64,000 nucleotides of DNA from Sympetrum striolatum (GCA_947579665.1 CANPUZ010000050.1:496001-560000), one strand, 5' to 3'; counted from the first letter of the stretch, positions 45,653-58,059 are shown. Notes: generated from the letters alone by a model not told the origin. Numbers and translations: made by a program.

Positions 45653-45801
45653 TTCCCAAGGTAAAACGGACTTGATAAAAGTCTGACAGGGCCGGGAATC
45701 GAACCCGGGAGATGGTTATGGCAGCCTTCCGGATACAGGAAGTACCCGGGTTCTATTCCCGGCCCTGTCAGACATTTTTCAAGTCCGATTTTCCTTGGGA
45801 A
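45653..45801. mobile_element. Foldback element with tRNA-like T-arm sequences
   Basis: Perfect or near-perfect inverted arms: TTCCCAAGG...CGGACTTG...TCTGACAGGGCCGGGAATCG at the left, and the complement at the right (CATTCCCGG-like...CCCTGTCAGA...CAAGTCCG...CCTTGGGAA). The arms contain GGTTCTATTCCCGG and GGGAATCGAACCCGGG, resembling tRNA T-arms. A related partial sequence ('cacataagggcgtg', 'cccaaggaaacc', 'caagtccg') lies at 46437-46500. Confidence 0.6.
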
Positions 45802-46499
45802 TTAGCCTTATCTATAATTTACACAAATTTAAATAAAAATGATTCGTATTTACGCGGTTAAGCGTAATTAAAATCAAAGATATGCTGAGTTGAAATGAGG
45901 TTTTCTAAAATAGGAGACCATTATAACTGGGGATAATAAGTCAAATTTCAATTGAAACTGCCGTGATATTGCAACTACACTGTCGCTGTATCATTTGAAA
46001 AACGATAAATACGATTATTTTGATCCGTCGTCGAAGGTTCGATTTGGAGCATTCATTTCTACAAAAGAAAGATCAAAATATAATAATAATAATAAAAGGG
46101 CTTTATTCAGGGCGAGATTGAGACTAACAAATCTTTTCTTACACCTATCCTTTTGTCATGTTGGAACAGAAAGAAATAGACAGATTGCAAAAGTACAGAG
46201 AAGAAAAATAATATGTGCGTTTAAAAAACCTAAGCTAAGAGCACAGGAAAAAAATTCCACTGCAGAAAAACTCCCTCAAAAGAAGTAGAGTTAGTAAGTA
46301 AATATAGGGGTGGCCGATATGGATTTTCATAAATATGTCGATCGAAGACCAAAATGACCACCCGAGAGGACAATACAATAACCAAAGACTGAAACCGAAT
46401 AAATAGCAAGTATATCTATGAAGGAAAGGGTACTTTGCACATAAGGGCGTGTGCCCAGGATTAAAATCCCAAGGAAACCTTTTTCAAGTCCGTTTTGGG

Positions 46500-48250
46500 A
46501 AATACATTTATATTGAGTTGATTGGCATCTACTGGAAATGATTAGCAGCGGAATTAAATATAACATCTTCATGGATGAACTAGGAAAGTGAATCGTCGAG
46601 AAAAAAATGTTCTCACCTTCCATAATTGTGACTGACTGTAATCGATTTATTAAGTTACTGAGGCTCATTTCGGGAGACCTAATTGAAGCCACAAAAATTC
46701 AATCTTCTATAGAAAATAGGTTTGATTAGGTCTACATTAAAATTTGGATTGGTGTGAAACTGAGCTTAAATAAAATGAAGTTGACGTGCATAACACTTGG
46801 ATACGTATAGGCGATTGAATTAATTCATTGCCCATGATCAAAAACTTTATCTATTAAGCAGGTTAATTAATTAGACGTTGTGTCTTCATTCGGATGAATA
46901 CGGGAGGCGGCCAAAACGGGACGCCGCACACAATGGCCTTTTCGGGAGAGAAGACGGCTTCTCTACAATTTCAATGGACGCGCTATATTTTCAGAATGTC
47001 TGGGGCCCTCGTTTAATATAGTGGCGCTAAGCGGTTCACAGAGATGCGTTTCGGAGGCACATTTCTTCGAGAGCTGGTCTTCCGCATCTCTCACAATGGC
47101 GCCGCTTATGTATTCCTCTCCTTTCCGCTATATTTCGGCTCAAATATTGCGAAATCTTTTTGCTAAAGCTTTCAAAACGACTTTGGTACGACTTTGCAAC
47201 AACTAATTTCTTCGATGCGCTTATTCTTAAATCGGAGTAAATTTCAAAACTTAAATATTTGGGAGAAATGGTTAGAGAAAGCTCATTATTATTTTTATCA
47301 TTTCATTTTTTATGTTACGTTACTGAAGAGCAAATCAAAAGAAAAATACTGTTATTATACTTAATATATACATTTCAGTGAGTAATACTTTAAACTACAA
47401 TTCTCTCAATGTTTTAGAATGCGTATGAAACATGGTGCGACCAATATTTCAAGGATACACACAGACGGATCATCGAGCATGATTTTGATGACGCCAGTCC
47501 ATTACAAGGAACTCAAACGAATAGAAGACTCTCGAGATTTGCAGTTGAATGCAACTCCCTTATATTAACTGAGGAGAAAACGAATCCACAAAGCATGGGC
47601 TAAAGGGAGACAAATATAGAGCAGATGAGAAATAAAACGTTGCGTTCAGAAAAAGAAGGGATGAGCGAGATCGGATGGCGTAAATGAGATGTGAAGGAGG
47701 AAAGAAGCATTTCAATTGACACATGGGCGATGCATTCTGGGAAGTGTAGGAAAAGGTTAAACGGGTGGAAGACTGAGACGAGAGAAATGAAATATTTCAA
47801 CGAATTGCGACCTGTAGGATTTTTGGGCTGCTATGAAGAAACTGAAAAAAGAGGAAGACAAGCACAAGACAAACGATTAGGAATTTTTCGGAGCGAGTCG
47901 TCCTTTATCATTTGGAAAATAATGCCCTCTTCATTAGTCGGAGGCAATTTGTGTCCTTTTCTAAGAGAAGAGAAATGATTGGATCGAAATAAAACGAATG
48001 ACTGTCTCGAAGAATTGGTTATTTAGAACGTGAATGTTAAAGCACTTTTTGCTCTGATTCCGGTCTATAATAGAAAACAACATAATGACACTTCGAAAGA
48101 ATTGCAACAGTTTGGACGAGTCGTTGCTCGAAAAGATGAAAAAGTTCCATAAGCAACGCCCAGTTGAATTGCTATAATTCCATACTCATTTCCAGAAATA
48201 CTGAGATTATGGTCCACTATAATCTAGATATTCATATAAAAATGGAACGA
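46500..48250. other. No gene recognised
   Basis: A GC-richer stretch at 46900-47200 (ggaggcggccaaaacgggac, caatggcgccgcttatg) stands out but shows no conserved domain in any frame. The frame 47691-47978 is not recognisable either. Confidence 0.35.
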
Positions 48251-48257
48251 AACAATT

Positions 48258-48524
48258 CTAAAATTCAGCTGTTTGACAAATGAAATACCAATCATCCAAA
48301 CAAATGTCCAAAGAATGATTTTCTTGCAGCAAGTGCATGGAAAAATGTGAAGCATCAGAACCATTTATGAAGGACTGTTTATGTTCCTTAATCCCAGTGC
48401 ACAGACCAGTTCGACCCAAATAAATCGCTCCACAGTCATTACACTTTAGTTTGTAAACCCCAGATTTAGGAGAAATGACCAACTTATCTTTACAATTAAT
48501 AAGTATTTTACCAATATTGTTCAA
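48258..48524 (-). pseudogene. Penelope-like element GIY-YIG endonuclease fragment
   Basis: The minus frame contains SGVYKLKCNDCGAIYLGRTG, then IKEHKQSF and HFSMHLLQENHSLD. This is the GVY-x8-CG-x2-Y(I/L)G(Q/R)TG pattern of the GIY-YIG endonuclease at the C-terminus of Penelope-like retroelements. The second Y-I-G is YLG. No RT is visible upstream; it is a fragment. Confidence 0.75.
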
Positions 48525-49179
48525 AGCAGGTTTGTGGTCCGGAGTGAGGGAGTTCGCAGTCTTATAGCTTATAGAACCAATAATAGGGAGTTTAAATCAT
48601 TTAATAATATCATCCTGAAGAGCAAGGGTGTGGTAAATACGTGGCGTATTTCATTTTCGTTGTTTCTTTTCAAAATAGCATCGATGAGTGAGACGAATAA
48701 CCATTAGCAACTGCAATTTGTTTTATAATTTGCAACTCCTTGGAAAACTATCTTGATTAAGTTGTGTATTAATTAATCTATGGATTAGACTGTAAAAAGG
48801 CAGCGTGTTTATAGGAGCATTTGAAGTTGATTGAATAGTATGATTCATGTATGACGGTTTTCGAAAAATAAAAAATTTGATCCCATTGTTTTCCTTAGTT
48901 AAAGTAAGATCCGAAGAGTTTAAAGCATTATTAGATTCAATTTCACAAGTAAATTTTTTTACAAGTTAATTTTTTTTACTTCAGGAACTTTATTTCAAAA
49001 AGGTTATTTTAATTGGTATCCAATATTTAGGCCTCATTTTCGAAATGCAACTTTTCCATTTTTTTAATAAAGCATTTTTCATAAAAAACTGTGTTTCTTT
49101 AATTCTGAAACTTTCAACAATTGATAATTCCCTTTGCTGTATCTAGAACAATATCAAGGATACTCGGAAATCAGAACAT

Positions 49180-49480
49180 ACGGACCATCCATGAGCTGCC
49201 AATTAAACTGGGGACTCAACTGTCGAAGGACCGGATGGAGCTCAAAACACCTGGATTATACCCTGCGAGAGTGGAGCAGGATCTATTGGAGAGACTGGCA
49301 GGACAATTGAAACACGGATCAAAGAACATATCCGACTCAAGCAACCCGAGAAATCTGCCATCGCGGAGCACTGCTTGGACACGAGATGAAACTTGAAGAC
49401 ACAAAAGTCTTATGTAAGGCACCACGATTCTGGGACTACATCATCGAAGAGTCAAATACAACTAGAAAAGAACAACAGAA
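49180..49480 (+). pseudogene. Penelope-like GIY-YIG fragment, second copy
   Basis: One plus frame reads IIPCESGAGSIGETGRTIET, then RIKEHIRLKQPEKSAIAEHC and a stop. SIGETGR..TRIKEH..... KSA.AEHC matches the GIY-YIG region of Penelope-like elements. The first GIY motif is degraded. It differs clearly from 48258-48524, so this is another lineage. Confidence 0.7.
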
Positions 49481-49809
49481 GTAGAAATGGCGGCTACAAC
49501 CTCAACAAGACTTGGCAACCGATCCTTCGGAAAATCTCCGAGAATCCACGGTCAATCAGAACCCCTCTTCCCCATATACGCCCGGCCATTTCCTTCATCA
49601 CACCTCCATTCGATTCAATAGGCACCCAAATTCAGACAGGAAACTAAGCAATCAACATCCACTCAGATTACGTTCCCGTAATATTTACATTTATACGTCG
49701 CAATTGGACAACAGTCCGGTGGCGTTACACTCAAATACATAAATACACAATATATAACACGGAATATATACCGAACACACTTTTATGACAATCCTATATC
49801 AATCAATAA

Positions 49810-50600
49810 AACATCGTCAAGAGCGTTTTTCACTGAAACTCTTCCTCATCTTCGCCTTAGAGTAGTGAACACTAGAAGGGAATGGTTCAATAAAATCTAC
49901 AGTTAGGCCATTCCATTGCTCAATAGAGCGATTACAAAGCGAATATTTGCCTACGTTTGTCCTCTGAGGCATAGGATCGATCTGAAACCTATGATCCTTT
50001 CTGCCGTAGTAGGATGGCTTTTTTAGCCTGCCGCTAATACCAGCCCATGCTAACTTTCCACTATATGCTTTATACAAGCTTCCTAATCCTCTTATAATTC
50101 TTCTCCCTTCAAGGGAGTCCCACCCCAATTCTTCCATCATTTCAGAAACGATTGAAGTCCTTTCAAAGTTCCTAAGGACATAACGCGCTGCCGTTCTCTG
50201 CACCGTTTCAATTTATTTAATGAGTCCCGAAAGATGCGGATCCCATACTGTAGCACCGCACTCTAAAATAGGCCTATCTAAAGATTTATATGCTATTTCT
50301 TTGGAATTCGAGCTACCTTCTCCTAAAACTCTCATTAGAAAATGCATCGCTCTATATGCTTTGTTCATTGTGCTACTGATGTGCGGCCCCCATTGCAAAT
50401 CTTTTGTGAAAATCACCCCTAAATATTTGCAGTCGTTGCTTTCCTAAGTCATTAATAACATCATTCGATCCCAACGATTTATCAACTCTTTTCACCTCTG
50501 ATACTCCATCGATTTTTGTAGGGGATCGGAATGCTAAGCATAGCGATTGGGGAGCGCTTAAAAGCAAGAAAAACGGCTTTGCACTTCATCAATTTTCATC
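49810..50600 (-). pseudogene. LINE RT C-terminal region
   Basis: Minus strand: FTKDLQWGPHISSTMNKAYR, RPILECGATVWDPH, then VQRTAARYVLRNFER, MEELGWDSLEGRR and a long tail with GRKDHRFQID. This is the usual order of the C-terminal part of Jockey/CR1-type RTs. A stop and frame changes interrupt it between 50213 and 50203 and upstream of 50416. Confidence 0.8.
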
Positions 50601-50722
50601 TCAAGGAATCATTAAAATTCATTCGCCTAACGAACCCACCCACATCGCCCCCCAATCAATGGACATTTAAGATTTCGCAGTAACAAAAAACCTTAATCTC
50701 AATCCCACAGTTCAAGCGGTAA

Positions 50723-52930
50723 ATGCTCTCTCATCACAGCATCTTCCCATCAATCTCCCTCTCTCTGCATCATCATACTTCTTCTCACCATGCAAAACTA
50801 GTACAAACTGGGAGCAATTCACCAACTTCATCATCGACAGCGTTCATTCCACTCCGCCCATCGAAGCCTCAGTCAATCGCGTCCATAGATAACCACATCT
50901 CCCTCCTCACAAACTTCGCCGCCCGAAATAGCGCCACGGCCAGTTTTTCAAGCCCCGTAACTGACGCAAATCATTTCAGAATTCCAATACCACTCGGTAG
51001 AAAAATCACACTACGCAACGGCTGTTTCAGGAAATGGAGAATCTCCCACAATCCCGTTGATTATTCAAATTATAAGGCCTTACAAAGGGAGGTTAATTAA
51101 GAATTTAAGAATGGAATTACCAGCATTGGGTTCGTCGGCTCTCCGAATTAAGTTTTGAAGACGATTCCATCTGGAAACTAGCGAAAACACTTAAAAATAC
51201 TTCAAAATTTCCTCCACCACTTAAAAAAAGAAGAAAAATTGCATTTCGATCCCCAAACAAAAGCCGATATTCTAGCCTCTGTCCACGCAGTAAATACGGA
51301 AAATAACCTCATCTCACCGGACGAAAAAATAGTCCAAAATCCTCTAATTAACCTTGCATTCACGCCTGACTCGTTTTTCCCATAATTGGACTCATCCGAA
51401 ATCAAAAACATCGTGAAAAATTCAAAAATGCACTCCGGACTCAAAGACGCAATCACCAATCGCATGACAAAGCATTTCATTCATTCACATTCTCTCGCTT
51501 GATATGTCAACAAACTTGTTCAATAGCTGCATTTCCGTCCCATATTCCCCTTCAACTTGGAAAAAAGCAAAGTCATTTTCATTCCTAAGCCCAATCAAAC
51601 GGACCCAAACAATCACAGACCAATTTCGCTCCTCCCACATCTCGGTAAAATTTTCGAAAAACTCATTAATATTAGATTATTTTCATTTCTTCAGGCCTCA
51701 AAAATTTTAATTCCTTAACAAATGGGGTTTAGAAAAAATTATAGTACCGTCCATCAAATTTTACGTCTTCAACACTTCATTGCAAACAATTATATTAAAA
51801 ATAAATACGCAACCGGTTGCATCTTCCTTGACTATGAAAAAGCCTTTGATTCCGTCGGTTAATGTTAGCTGTTCACCATTACTTTCTTTCAGGTTGAAAT
51901 TTCCAGGGTCGTCCTCCTAATCCAGACCCTTAACTCAGCTCGGAAGCGCCCGGCGGACACAGTAGGGGGACCATAAAAAAAACTGACCGCGTGAATACGA
52001 TTTAAAAAGTTATAAACAATCCAAATGAGCAACAATTTATTATCTTCGTCGTCTGACTCGTCCTAAGAGATATACAAGCGTCTTTTGATCGAAGTTCTAC
52101 GATGAAAATTAAGATTTTTCGTGATTTTGCAAGAAATTACCCGTATACAAACGGCAACGTTGCTCAGTCAGATAGACGGGTGTTTTAAATATCTCAACGG
52201 GGGTTGGGTTGGGTTGGGGAGTAGGATTTCCAGATTTCTAGATATTTGATGGAAATCCCTCCCCCTACCCTAACCCAACGGCAACGTTGCCGTGTGTAAA
52301 CGGGTAATTTCTTGCAAAATAAGGGAAAATCTTAATTTTCATCGTAGAACGTCGATCAAAAGACGCTTGTATATCTCTTAGGACGATTGAGACGACGATG
52401 ATAGTAAATTTTTTCTCATTTTAATTGTTTATAACTTTTTAAATCGTATTCCAAGCGGTCAGTTTTTTTATGGTCCCCCCTACTGCGGCTCCCGAGCTGA
52501 GTTAAGGGTCCGGATGAGGAGGGCGACCCTCGAAATTTCTGAAGAAAAGTAACTGTAAAAACTCAGCTACCATTAACCATTCCGTCTGGCATAATGGTCT
52601 GAGCTACAAATTAATTCAATACGGCTGTCCATCCGCACTAACTAAAATCATCCATCAATTCATCACTCATCGTAAATTCACCGCCGCAGTTCAAACTCAC
52701 ACTCTCATTGGCCACGAAGTATGAACGATACTCCGAAAATGAAAAATACTGAACTATTTCTATATGCAGACGACACAGCAATAGCCGCCACAGGCCGATT
52801 TCATGATTCAATTATTTCACGATTGAACAAACACCTCTCCGAAATTGACAAATGGACCGGAAATCGGAAGACGCGGCTTAATCCCGCTAAGAGCGCATTT
52901 ATGCACTTTGTGCCGAACGTTGATTAACCC
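50723..52930 (+). pseudogene. Jockey-clade LINE reverse transcriptase, interrupted
   Basis: The plus strand reads from the end of the endonuclease and linker (RKWRISHNPVDYSNYKAL) through RT blocks KVIFIPKPN, RPISLLPHLGKIFEKLI, QMGFRKNYSTVHQI, IFLDYEKAFDSV, then WHNGLSYKLIQYG and FLYADDTAIAA. The catalytic YADD is present. Multiple stops and frameshifts occur before 51700. The segment expected to carry GVPQGS, between GHEV and NDTPK (about 52720), is deleted. A 722-bp foldback element splits the FDSV-WH junction. Confidence 0.8.
51857..52578. mobile_element. Foldback DNA element inserted in the Jockey RT
   Basis: The element starts GGTTAATGTTAGCTG and ends with the complement of GGTTAATGGTAGCTG. 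It is nearly palindromic over its whole 722 bp (arms of about 300 bp), with a short asymmetric centre near 52175-52255. The flanking octamer ATTCCGTC (51849-51856 and 52579-52586) is a perfect 8-bp target duplication. Removing the element and one octamer restores the RT frame FDSV-WHNGL. An 8-bp duplication suits hAT, P or Merlin-like enzymes; the ends do not decide which. Confidence 0.85.
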
Positions 52931-53173
52931 ATCAATCCTCCTTCAATCAACTGTGGAATCAGTTACATTCTTAGGCGCGACTCTTGATCCGAGTCTGATC
53001 TAGGAAAAGTACAATTTTCTATGATTTTTTGTTTGTTTGTAATATATTCATTTTTTATTTTATCATATATTTAATTTGTTAATTTTTCACGATTTTAGTG
53101 AAATTATGTTCTTTGTTTTTATTATTAAACATCAGCAGTAATTGGTTTCGTGCTGTATGTTGCTGTTTCTTAA

Positions 53174-54020
53174 TCTATATATATAAAGCAGAAATTCTGT
53201 GGGTTTGTTTGTGGGTTTGTTTGTCTTGGATTGGAGTCCACACCGTTTACCCTATTTGTCTCAAACTTTGCATACGTGTCCTCTGATATCAGGAAGGAAG
53301 TACTGTCGCATTTTAATTCAAGAATTTTGCTGGGTTCGAACCAGGATTGCTCAGATAGATTTTCATAAGGAATACACGTAAGCTTCACTTTTATCGGTTG
53401 CAGGCTTTATTTCTCCTGAAGAATTAAATTAGAAGAAATAGTCGTACAGAGTCGATACAAACACCGAAAGAATGAAAATTGAATAAAGATTCTTATTTTG
53501 GTCATGGAATTTTACTTTCGATTAGAATTTGCGAGAATATCGGTAAAATATACAAATATTTTGTGAAAATTCGAGGCTGTAAACAACTCATCCCCCTGAC
53601 GACCGATCCCATTGTTGAATCCGAGCTCATGTTTTATCCCGTAAAAATACTCGTGGACTTTAGGCCCATAAAGCTGATGATTGAAGAGGACGATATATTA
53701 CATGGATAACGAGAAATGTTCTGTAAGATGGTAACCAGCAATTACAGGTACGTTATTACTGTCAGATTACTAGCTCATGGATGAGGGAAGTTAGATGTCT
53801 TGTATGATATAAATCAAAAATTCTGTGGGTTTGTACGTTTGTTTCCTCCTGACGATCAATGAGATTTTTTAGCCAAGCCCATGATTTTTCCTGCATAGTA
53901 AGAATAGCTTGGGATTTTAGACTGTATATTCTAAAGGGAATTTACGCATTGCACGACCGGCAACTTGAATTTAATCTACTTCTACATTCCCCGTTGAGAA
54001 TCAACGGGCGCTTCAGCTAA
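53174..54020 (+). mobile_element. Non-autonomous Helitron, tandem-type copy
   Basis: The 5' TCTATATATATAAAGC-AGAAATTCTGTGGG is followed by the family body. A second start-like 'ttctgtgggtttgt' lies at about 53815, and the 3' end is the hairpin CCCGTTGA-GAA-TCAACGGG (53990-54008) plus CTAA (54017-54020). The internal restart just after 'gttagatgtcttg' shows a head-to-tail partial dimer. It has no Rep/helicase coding sequence. Confidence 0.75.
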
Positions 54021-54734
54021 TTAATAAATAAATATGTAACGTAAACTTTATAAAGGCGACTCAGAAATCGTGATTACTAAATATTAACCTCATTTATAAT
54101 ACGAAATTCGGGTAATCGTTAGAGGACAATTGAAATATAATGTATCGTTACTTTCCTGCCAATGCTATCCTGGTTTCGACTGCGGACGACTTCAAAAACA
54201 CGCTCGTAAGAAATACACGTAAAGTTTTTCGACACAATTTTAGGGCTTCATTTCATTTGCGGAATTGAATTAGAAATAATTGGTATACGAAGTCGAGACA
54301 ACTTCCAAAAGAAAGGAAATTAATCAAAGATTCTTATTTAGGTCATGTAGTATCGTTTTAGGATCGAAATTGAGGGAATTTAGACAAAACCTCGAAATAT
54401 TTGCGGTTATAGAGAGCTCGTATCCCTGACAACAGAGGTTTATTGTTGAAATGGACTCATATGAGTCTTTAACAAATATTTTGGGAAGATAACACGGAAT
54501 GTATGACATTAAATGAGGCGGTAAACATAATTTCACTTTGTATATGGTATGAGAAAGCCAAGTTTTAAAATCGATCTTTTGTAGAAAATGGTGACAAATT
54601 TAATTCCGAGATTGGCTCCTGATGATACCCTCATTAAGCATAGATGATTATATAACATGCGTGAGTTATTTAGGTTCAACTCGGTGTTCAGCTGCGACAC
54701 CCCAAAATGGCATATTAAGGAAATACCTATCTCT

Positions 54735-54815
54735 GCTGCTAAAGTTTTTCATGCACCCCCTGCTACTCACCAATATATTCGCAAGGCACCTGTAGATGTA
54801 GTGTAAATCAGCGAA
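54735..54815 (+). mobile_element. LINE 3' tail fragment
   Basis: 'caccccctgctactcaccaa' followed by 'aggcacctgtagatgtagtg' is the family tail with a TGTAGATG-type terminal repeat, here in plus orientation. It directly abuts the Helitron start at 54817. Confidence 0.55.
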
Positions 54816-54816
54816 A

Positions 54817-55425
54817 TCTACATACATACAAATGGAAATTCTGTGGGCGTGTTTGTCTTGGATTGGAATCCAAACTGTTCGTCCGATTTGCTTCAAACTT
54901 TATACACGTGTCCTCTGCGACCTGGAAGGAATCACTGTTGCCTTTTTATTCCACAATTTTACGGGGTTCGAACTAAGATCGCTCCGATAGTTTTCCATAA
55001 AGAATACACGTAAAACTCATTATTATCGCATGCAGGGTTTATTTCTTTCGCATAATTAAGTTAGAAGGAATAGTCGCACGTTAACGAGACAAACGCCGAA
55101 AAAGTGAAAATTAAACGAAGATTCTTGTTATGGTCGTGGAATCTTACTTTCGATTCGAATTTCCGAGAATATCGGAAAAATATGCGAATATTTAGTGAAA
55201 ATTCGATGTTGTAAACAACTCATCCCCCTGACGACCGATCCCATTGTTGAAACCGAGCTCATGTGTTATCCCGTAAAAATACTCGAGGACTTTATATAGC
55301 TATTGATGAAATTACATGGATAACGAGAAATTTTCTGAAAGAACATGCCCAGCAATTGCAGGTACGTAATTATAGTCACGAAGGGTAAATTACCAGCTCA
55401 CAGATGAAAGAAGTTAGATGACTTG
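54817..55425 (+). mobile_element. Non-autonomous Helitron, 5' unit of a tandem pair
   Basis: Begins TCTACATACATACAAATGGAAATTCTGTGGG-like and has the full body order (TTGGATTGGA, TCAAACTTTATACACGTG, GGGTTCGAACTAAGATCG, CCCCCTGACGACCGATCC). It ends 'agttagatgacttg' without a 3' hairpin, and the next unit starts immediately. Confidence 0.7.
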
Positions 55426-55999
55426 TCTATATATATAAAGCAGATATTCTGTGGGTTTTATGTGTTTATCTTCGATTCTATTCCATACCGTTTACTGAAT
55501 TAGCTTCAAACATTGCATACGTGTTCCTTGAGAGCAGGAAGGAAATATTGCCGCATTTTTAATCGATGATTTTGTGGCGCTCGAAGGAATATCGCTCGGA
55601 TAGAGTTCCATAAGATTTATGTAAACTTCATTTTTTATCGGTTGCAGGCTTTATTTCTTTCGTAGAATTAAATCGGAAGTAATAGATTGAAAGAGTCGAG
55701 ACAGGCACCAAAAGTACGGAAATTGATAAAGATCGTTATTATAGTAATCAAATATTCATTCGAGTCGGAATCTCCAGAATTTCGGCAAAATACGCGCAAA
55801 TTAGCATAATATTTGAGGTTGTAAACAACCATTCCCCTTGACGACCGATACACTTGTTTAATCCGAGAAATTTCTTGTATAGCAAGAATGGGATTTTAGT
55901 TGAGTGTACTAAAAGGTGTTTACGCATTGCACGACCAACAAAGTGAATTCAATCTACTTCTATATTCTTCAATTGAGAATCAACGGGCGCTTCATCTAC
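55426..55999 (+). mobile_element. Non-autonomous Helitron, 3' unit of a tandem pair
   Basis: Begins TCTATATATATAAAGCAG and carries the body. It ends at a decayed hairpin (TTGA-GAA-TCAACGGG) followed by CTAC in place of CTRR (55996-55999). It shares 'ttacgcattgcacgacc' upstream of the hairpin with 53940-53960. Confidence 0.7.
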
Positions 56000-56269
56000 T
56001 TTTCCTGCAAGTTTCCTTAAAGAAGCGATCAAGAGGTTTGTTCATCGCAAGGAAGGGATGTGAGGGCGATAACCATAGCTAAAGATAAAGACGATGACTG
56101 ACACTTGATTATTGATCCTTCTTAACTTTTTCTGCTCCTCGATAATACACATCGCGAATCCAAGCCGCACCCACGAATCTTGGAAGCCACAAAAAATGTT
56201 CGCCTTGAAGTCACGCGTGCAGACGATCACGTACTCATTCGATCACCTTTAAAAAACCTCATGGACATC

Positions 56270-56480
56270 GATATAAATTCGGATCCCTCTTTTTTAATCG
56301 AAATTCTCGCTTATCTCAGCACTTTCCGGAGAGAGATAAGCGTCGATACGACGATCAAAGGCGCCTTGGCGATAAGAAGGTCCTCAAATCAACTTGCTCG
56401 CAGATCAGCAAATTTATTAATGGCATCCGACGCAGCATCGCCTTCGATTATATTAATAATAACTAATCTTATATAATAAT
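56270..56480 (+). promoter_or_regulatory. Degenerate relic of the palindrome-arm promoter module
   Basis: Keeps 'attcggatccc', the inverted GATA pair CTTATCT (56310-56316) and AGATAAG (56334-56340), 'cgtcgatacg', then GATCAAAGGCG where the other copies have TATAAAAGGCG. It continues with 'ttggcgataagaaggtcctc'. The TATA box and splice donor are lost, while the GATA sites remain. Confidence 0.5.
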
Positions 56481-57135
56481 CATCGATGCGTACATATTTA
56501 TGTATGCGATGTCTGCAACTCCCGTAAGGAATGCACGGGAGAAATTTCATGCTGTTGCCGACGTGAGACTTAATATTTAGGGAGGCGTAAAAATGTCCAT
56601 AGGAGTATTTAATGTTAATATTTTTTAGGTAAAAGAATCCTTGGTTCGACTCTGGACGACTCAAATCGTCTTTCTCATAAGAAATGCACATAACCTATTA
56701 CCGTTAGTTCATTAGCTACATGAAGAAAAATTGCTGAATAACTGCAAAAAAGTAATTCTCTCGCAAACTGGCCGTTTTCAACGGCAGAAAGAGACTGGAC
56801 CTTCGATTGGAGGGAACGTACAAAAACGTTTTCCTAAGAGAACTGCGGGAGAAACGTTTTTAATCGTTTGACCTGATCTTCCTTGCTTCTAAAAAGTACA
56901 CAGAAGGAGACGTTTTTGTGGATTCGAAAAAAAACCCAATCTAAGAGATTACGAAACATTTCCACAACAGGATAACCCTCTTAAGAAGGAGGGTTCGAAA
57001 AACTTGCGATTCCTAAGGAAAGGGAAACAATATTTAGCGATGAAATCAGAATAAACAAGAAGTAAAAGACGAAAATAGAAACCAATAACAACATACGTAC
57101 ATTCAGAGTGCTCTACTTTTCGATAGGTTCATGAA

Positions 57136-57615
57136 CAGGGACGGATCCAGGGGGGTGGTCCTGGGGGTCCGGACCCCCCGAAATATCTGACTCCCTCAAA
57201 ACTCAATACCCGTACACGGTCCTTCAACCGTAGGAGACGGTCTCCGGATTGCTCCGGATGACCGTAGACTATTTGTAGATACTGTATATACTATCAATAT
57301 ATACAGTCAATAAGTCATTTCGATATTTCATAATATTGTATTGTGTGTTATTAACATCTAATAAAAATATTCTGATATATTATGATCACAATCGACAGTT
57401 ACTTTTATTAAACTTTTTATTCTTGTCCCTATTTTTCGAAAATTAAACTCAAATAACGCAAATAAACACACCATTTAATAAGCAATCACTAGCGAAAAAA
57501 TTCGAGTTTGTCTAACACAATTCTAACGTCAAGTTTTGTGAAAGCAGAAATATCTCTTATTTTTAAATTTTTCGATCGGACCCCTCCCCAAAAGTATTTT
57601 CTAGATCCGTCCCTG
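57136..57615. mobile_element. hAT-type MITE
   Basis: Ends CAGGGACGGATCCAGGGGGG and, reversed, CAGGGACGGATCTAG. The flanking octamers TTCATGAA and TTCGTGCA match at six of eight positions, consistent with an old 8-bp hAT duplication. No transposase is present. Confidence 0.7.
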
Positions 57616-58059
57616 TTCGTGCACAATTACAAATCCCTATTAATCGCCATCTCCATCATATCCTTATACTTAATCCCACCCCTTATGTCATCCAACAACC
57701 TTTGTCATCTGTTTCTTCCGGAATCCTACCCTCAATTACAACATTTACCAATCCCCTCAATATTTGGCCCAACCATTTCTTCTGTCAATAACATCAAACA
57801 AAAAGATAAATAACAAATAGTTGCACATTTACATGTAAGTAGGTAAAAAACGTACTGATTAATAAGCATGTAAATAAACAATTGAAATATAAAAAGAAGG
57901 GAATAATACATAAAATAATAAACTATAGAAGATTAATATCATTTAAAATACATTCATTAATGACCTGGCTGGAGACCAGGTTATTATACAAGATAGTGAA
58001 GTTAAACTGCAAATGGCGGTTCACAAATAACATCAACTGAGTAAAATATATAACCTAAA

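Noticed and set aside
45685..45772. A genuine tRNA gene
   Set aside because: The T-arm-like sequences form an inverted pair within a foldback element; no acceptor stem, D-arm or anticodon arm can be laid out in order.
51202..51480. Minus-strand frame of 92 codons
   Set aside because: Antisense of the Jockey RT coding strand, whose blocks are recognisable on the plus strand.
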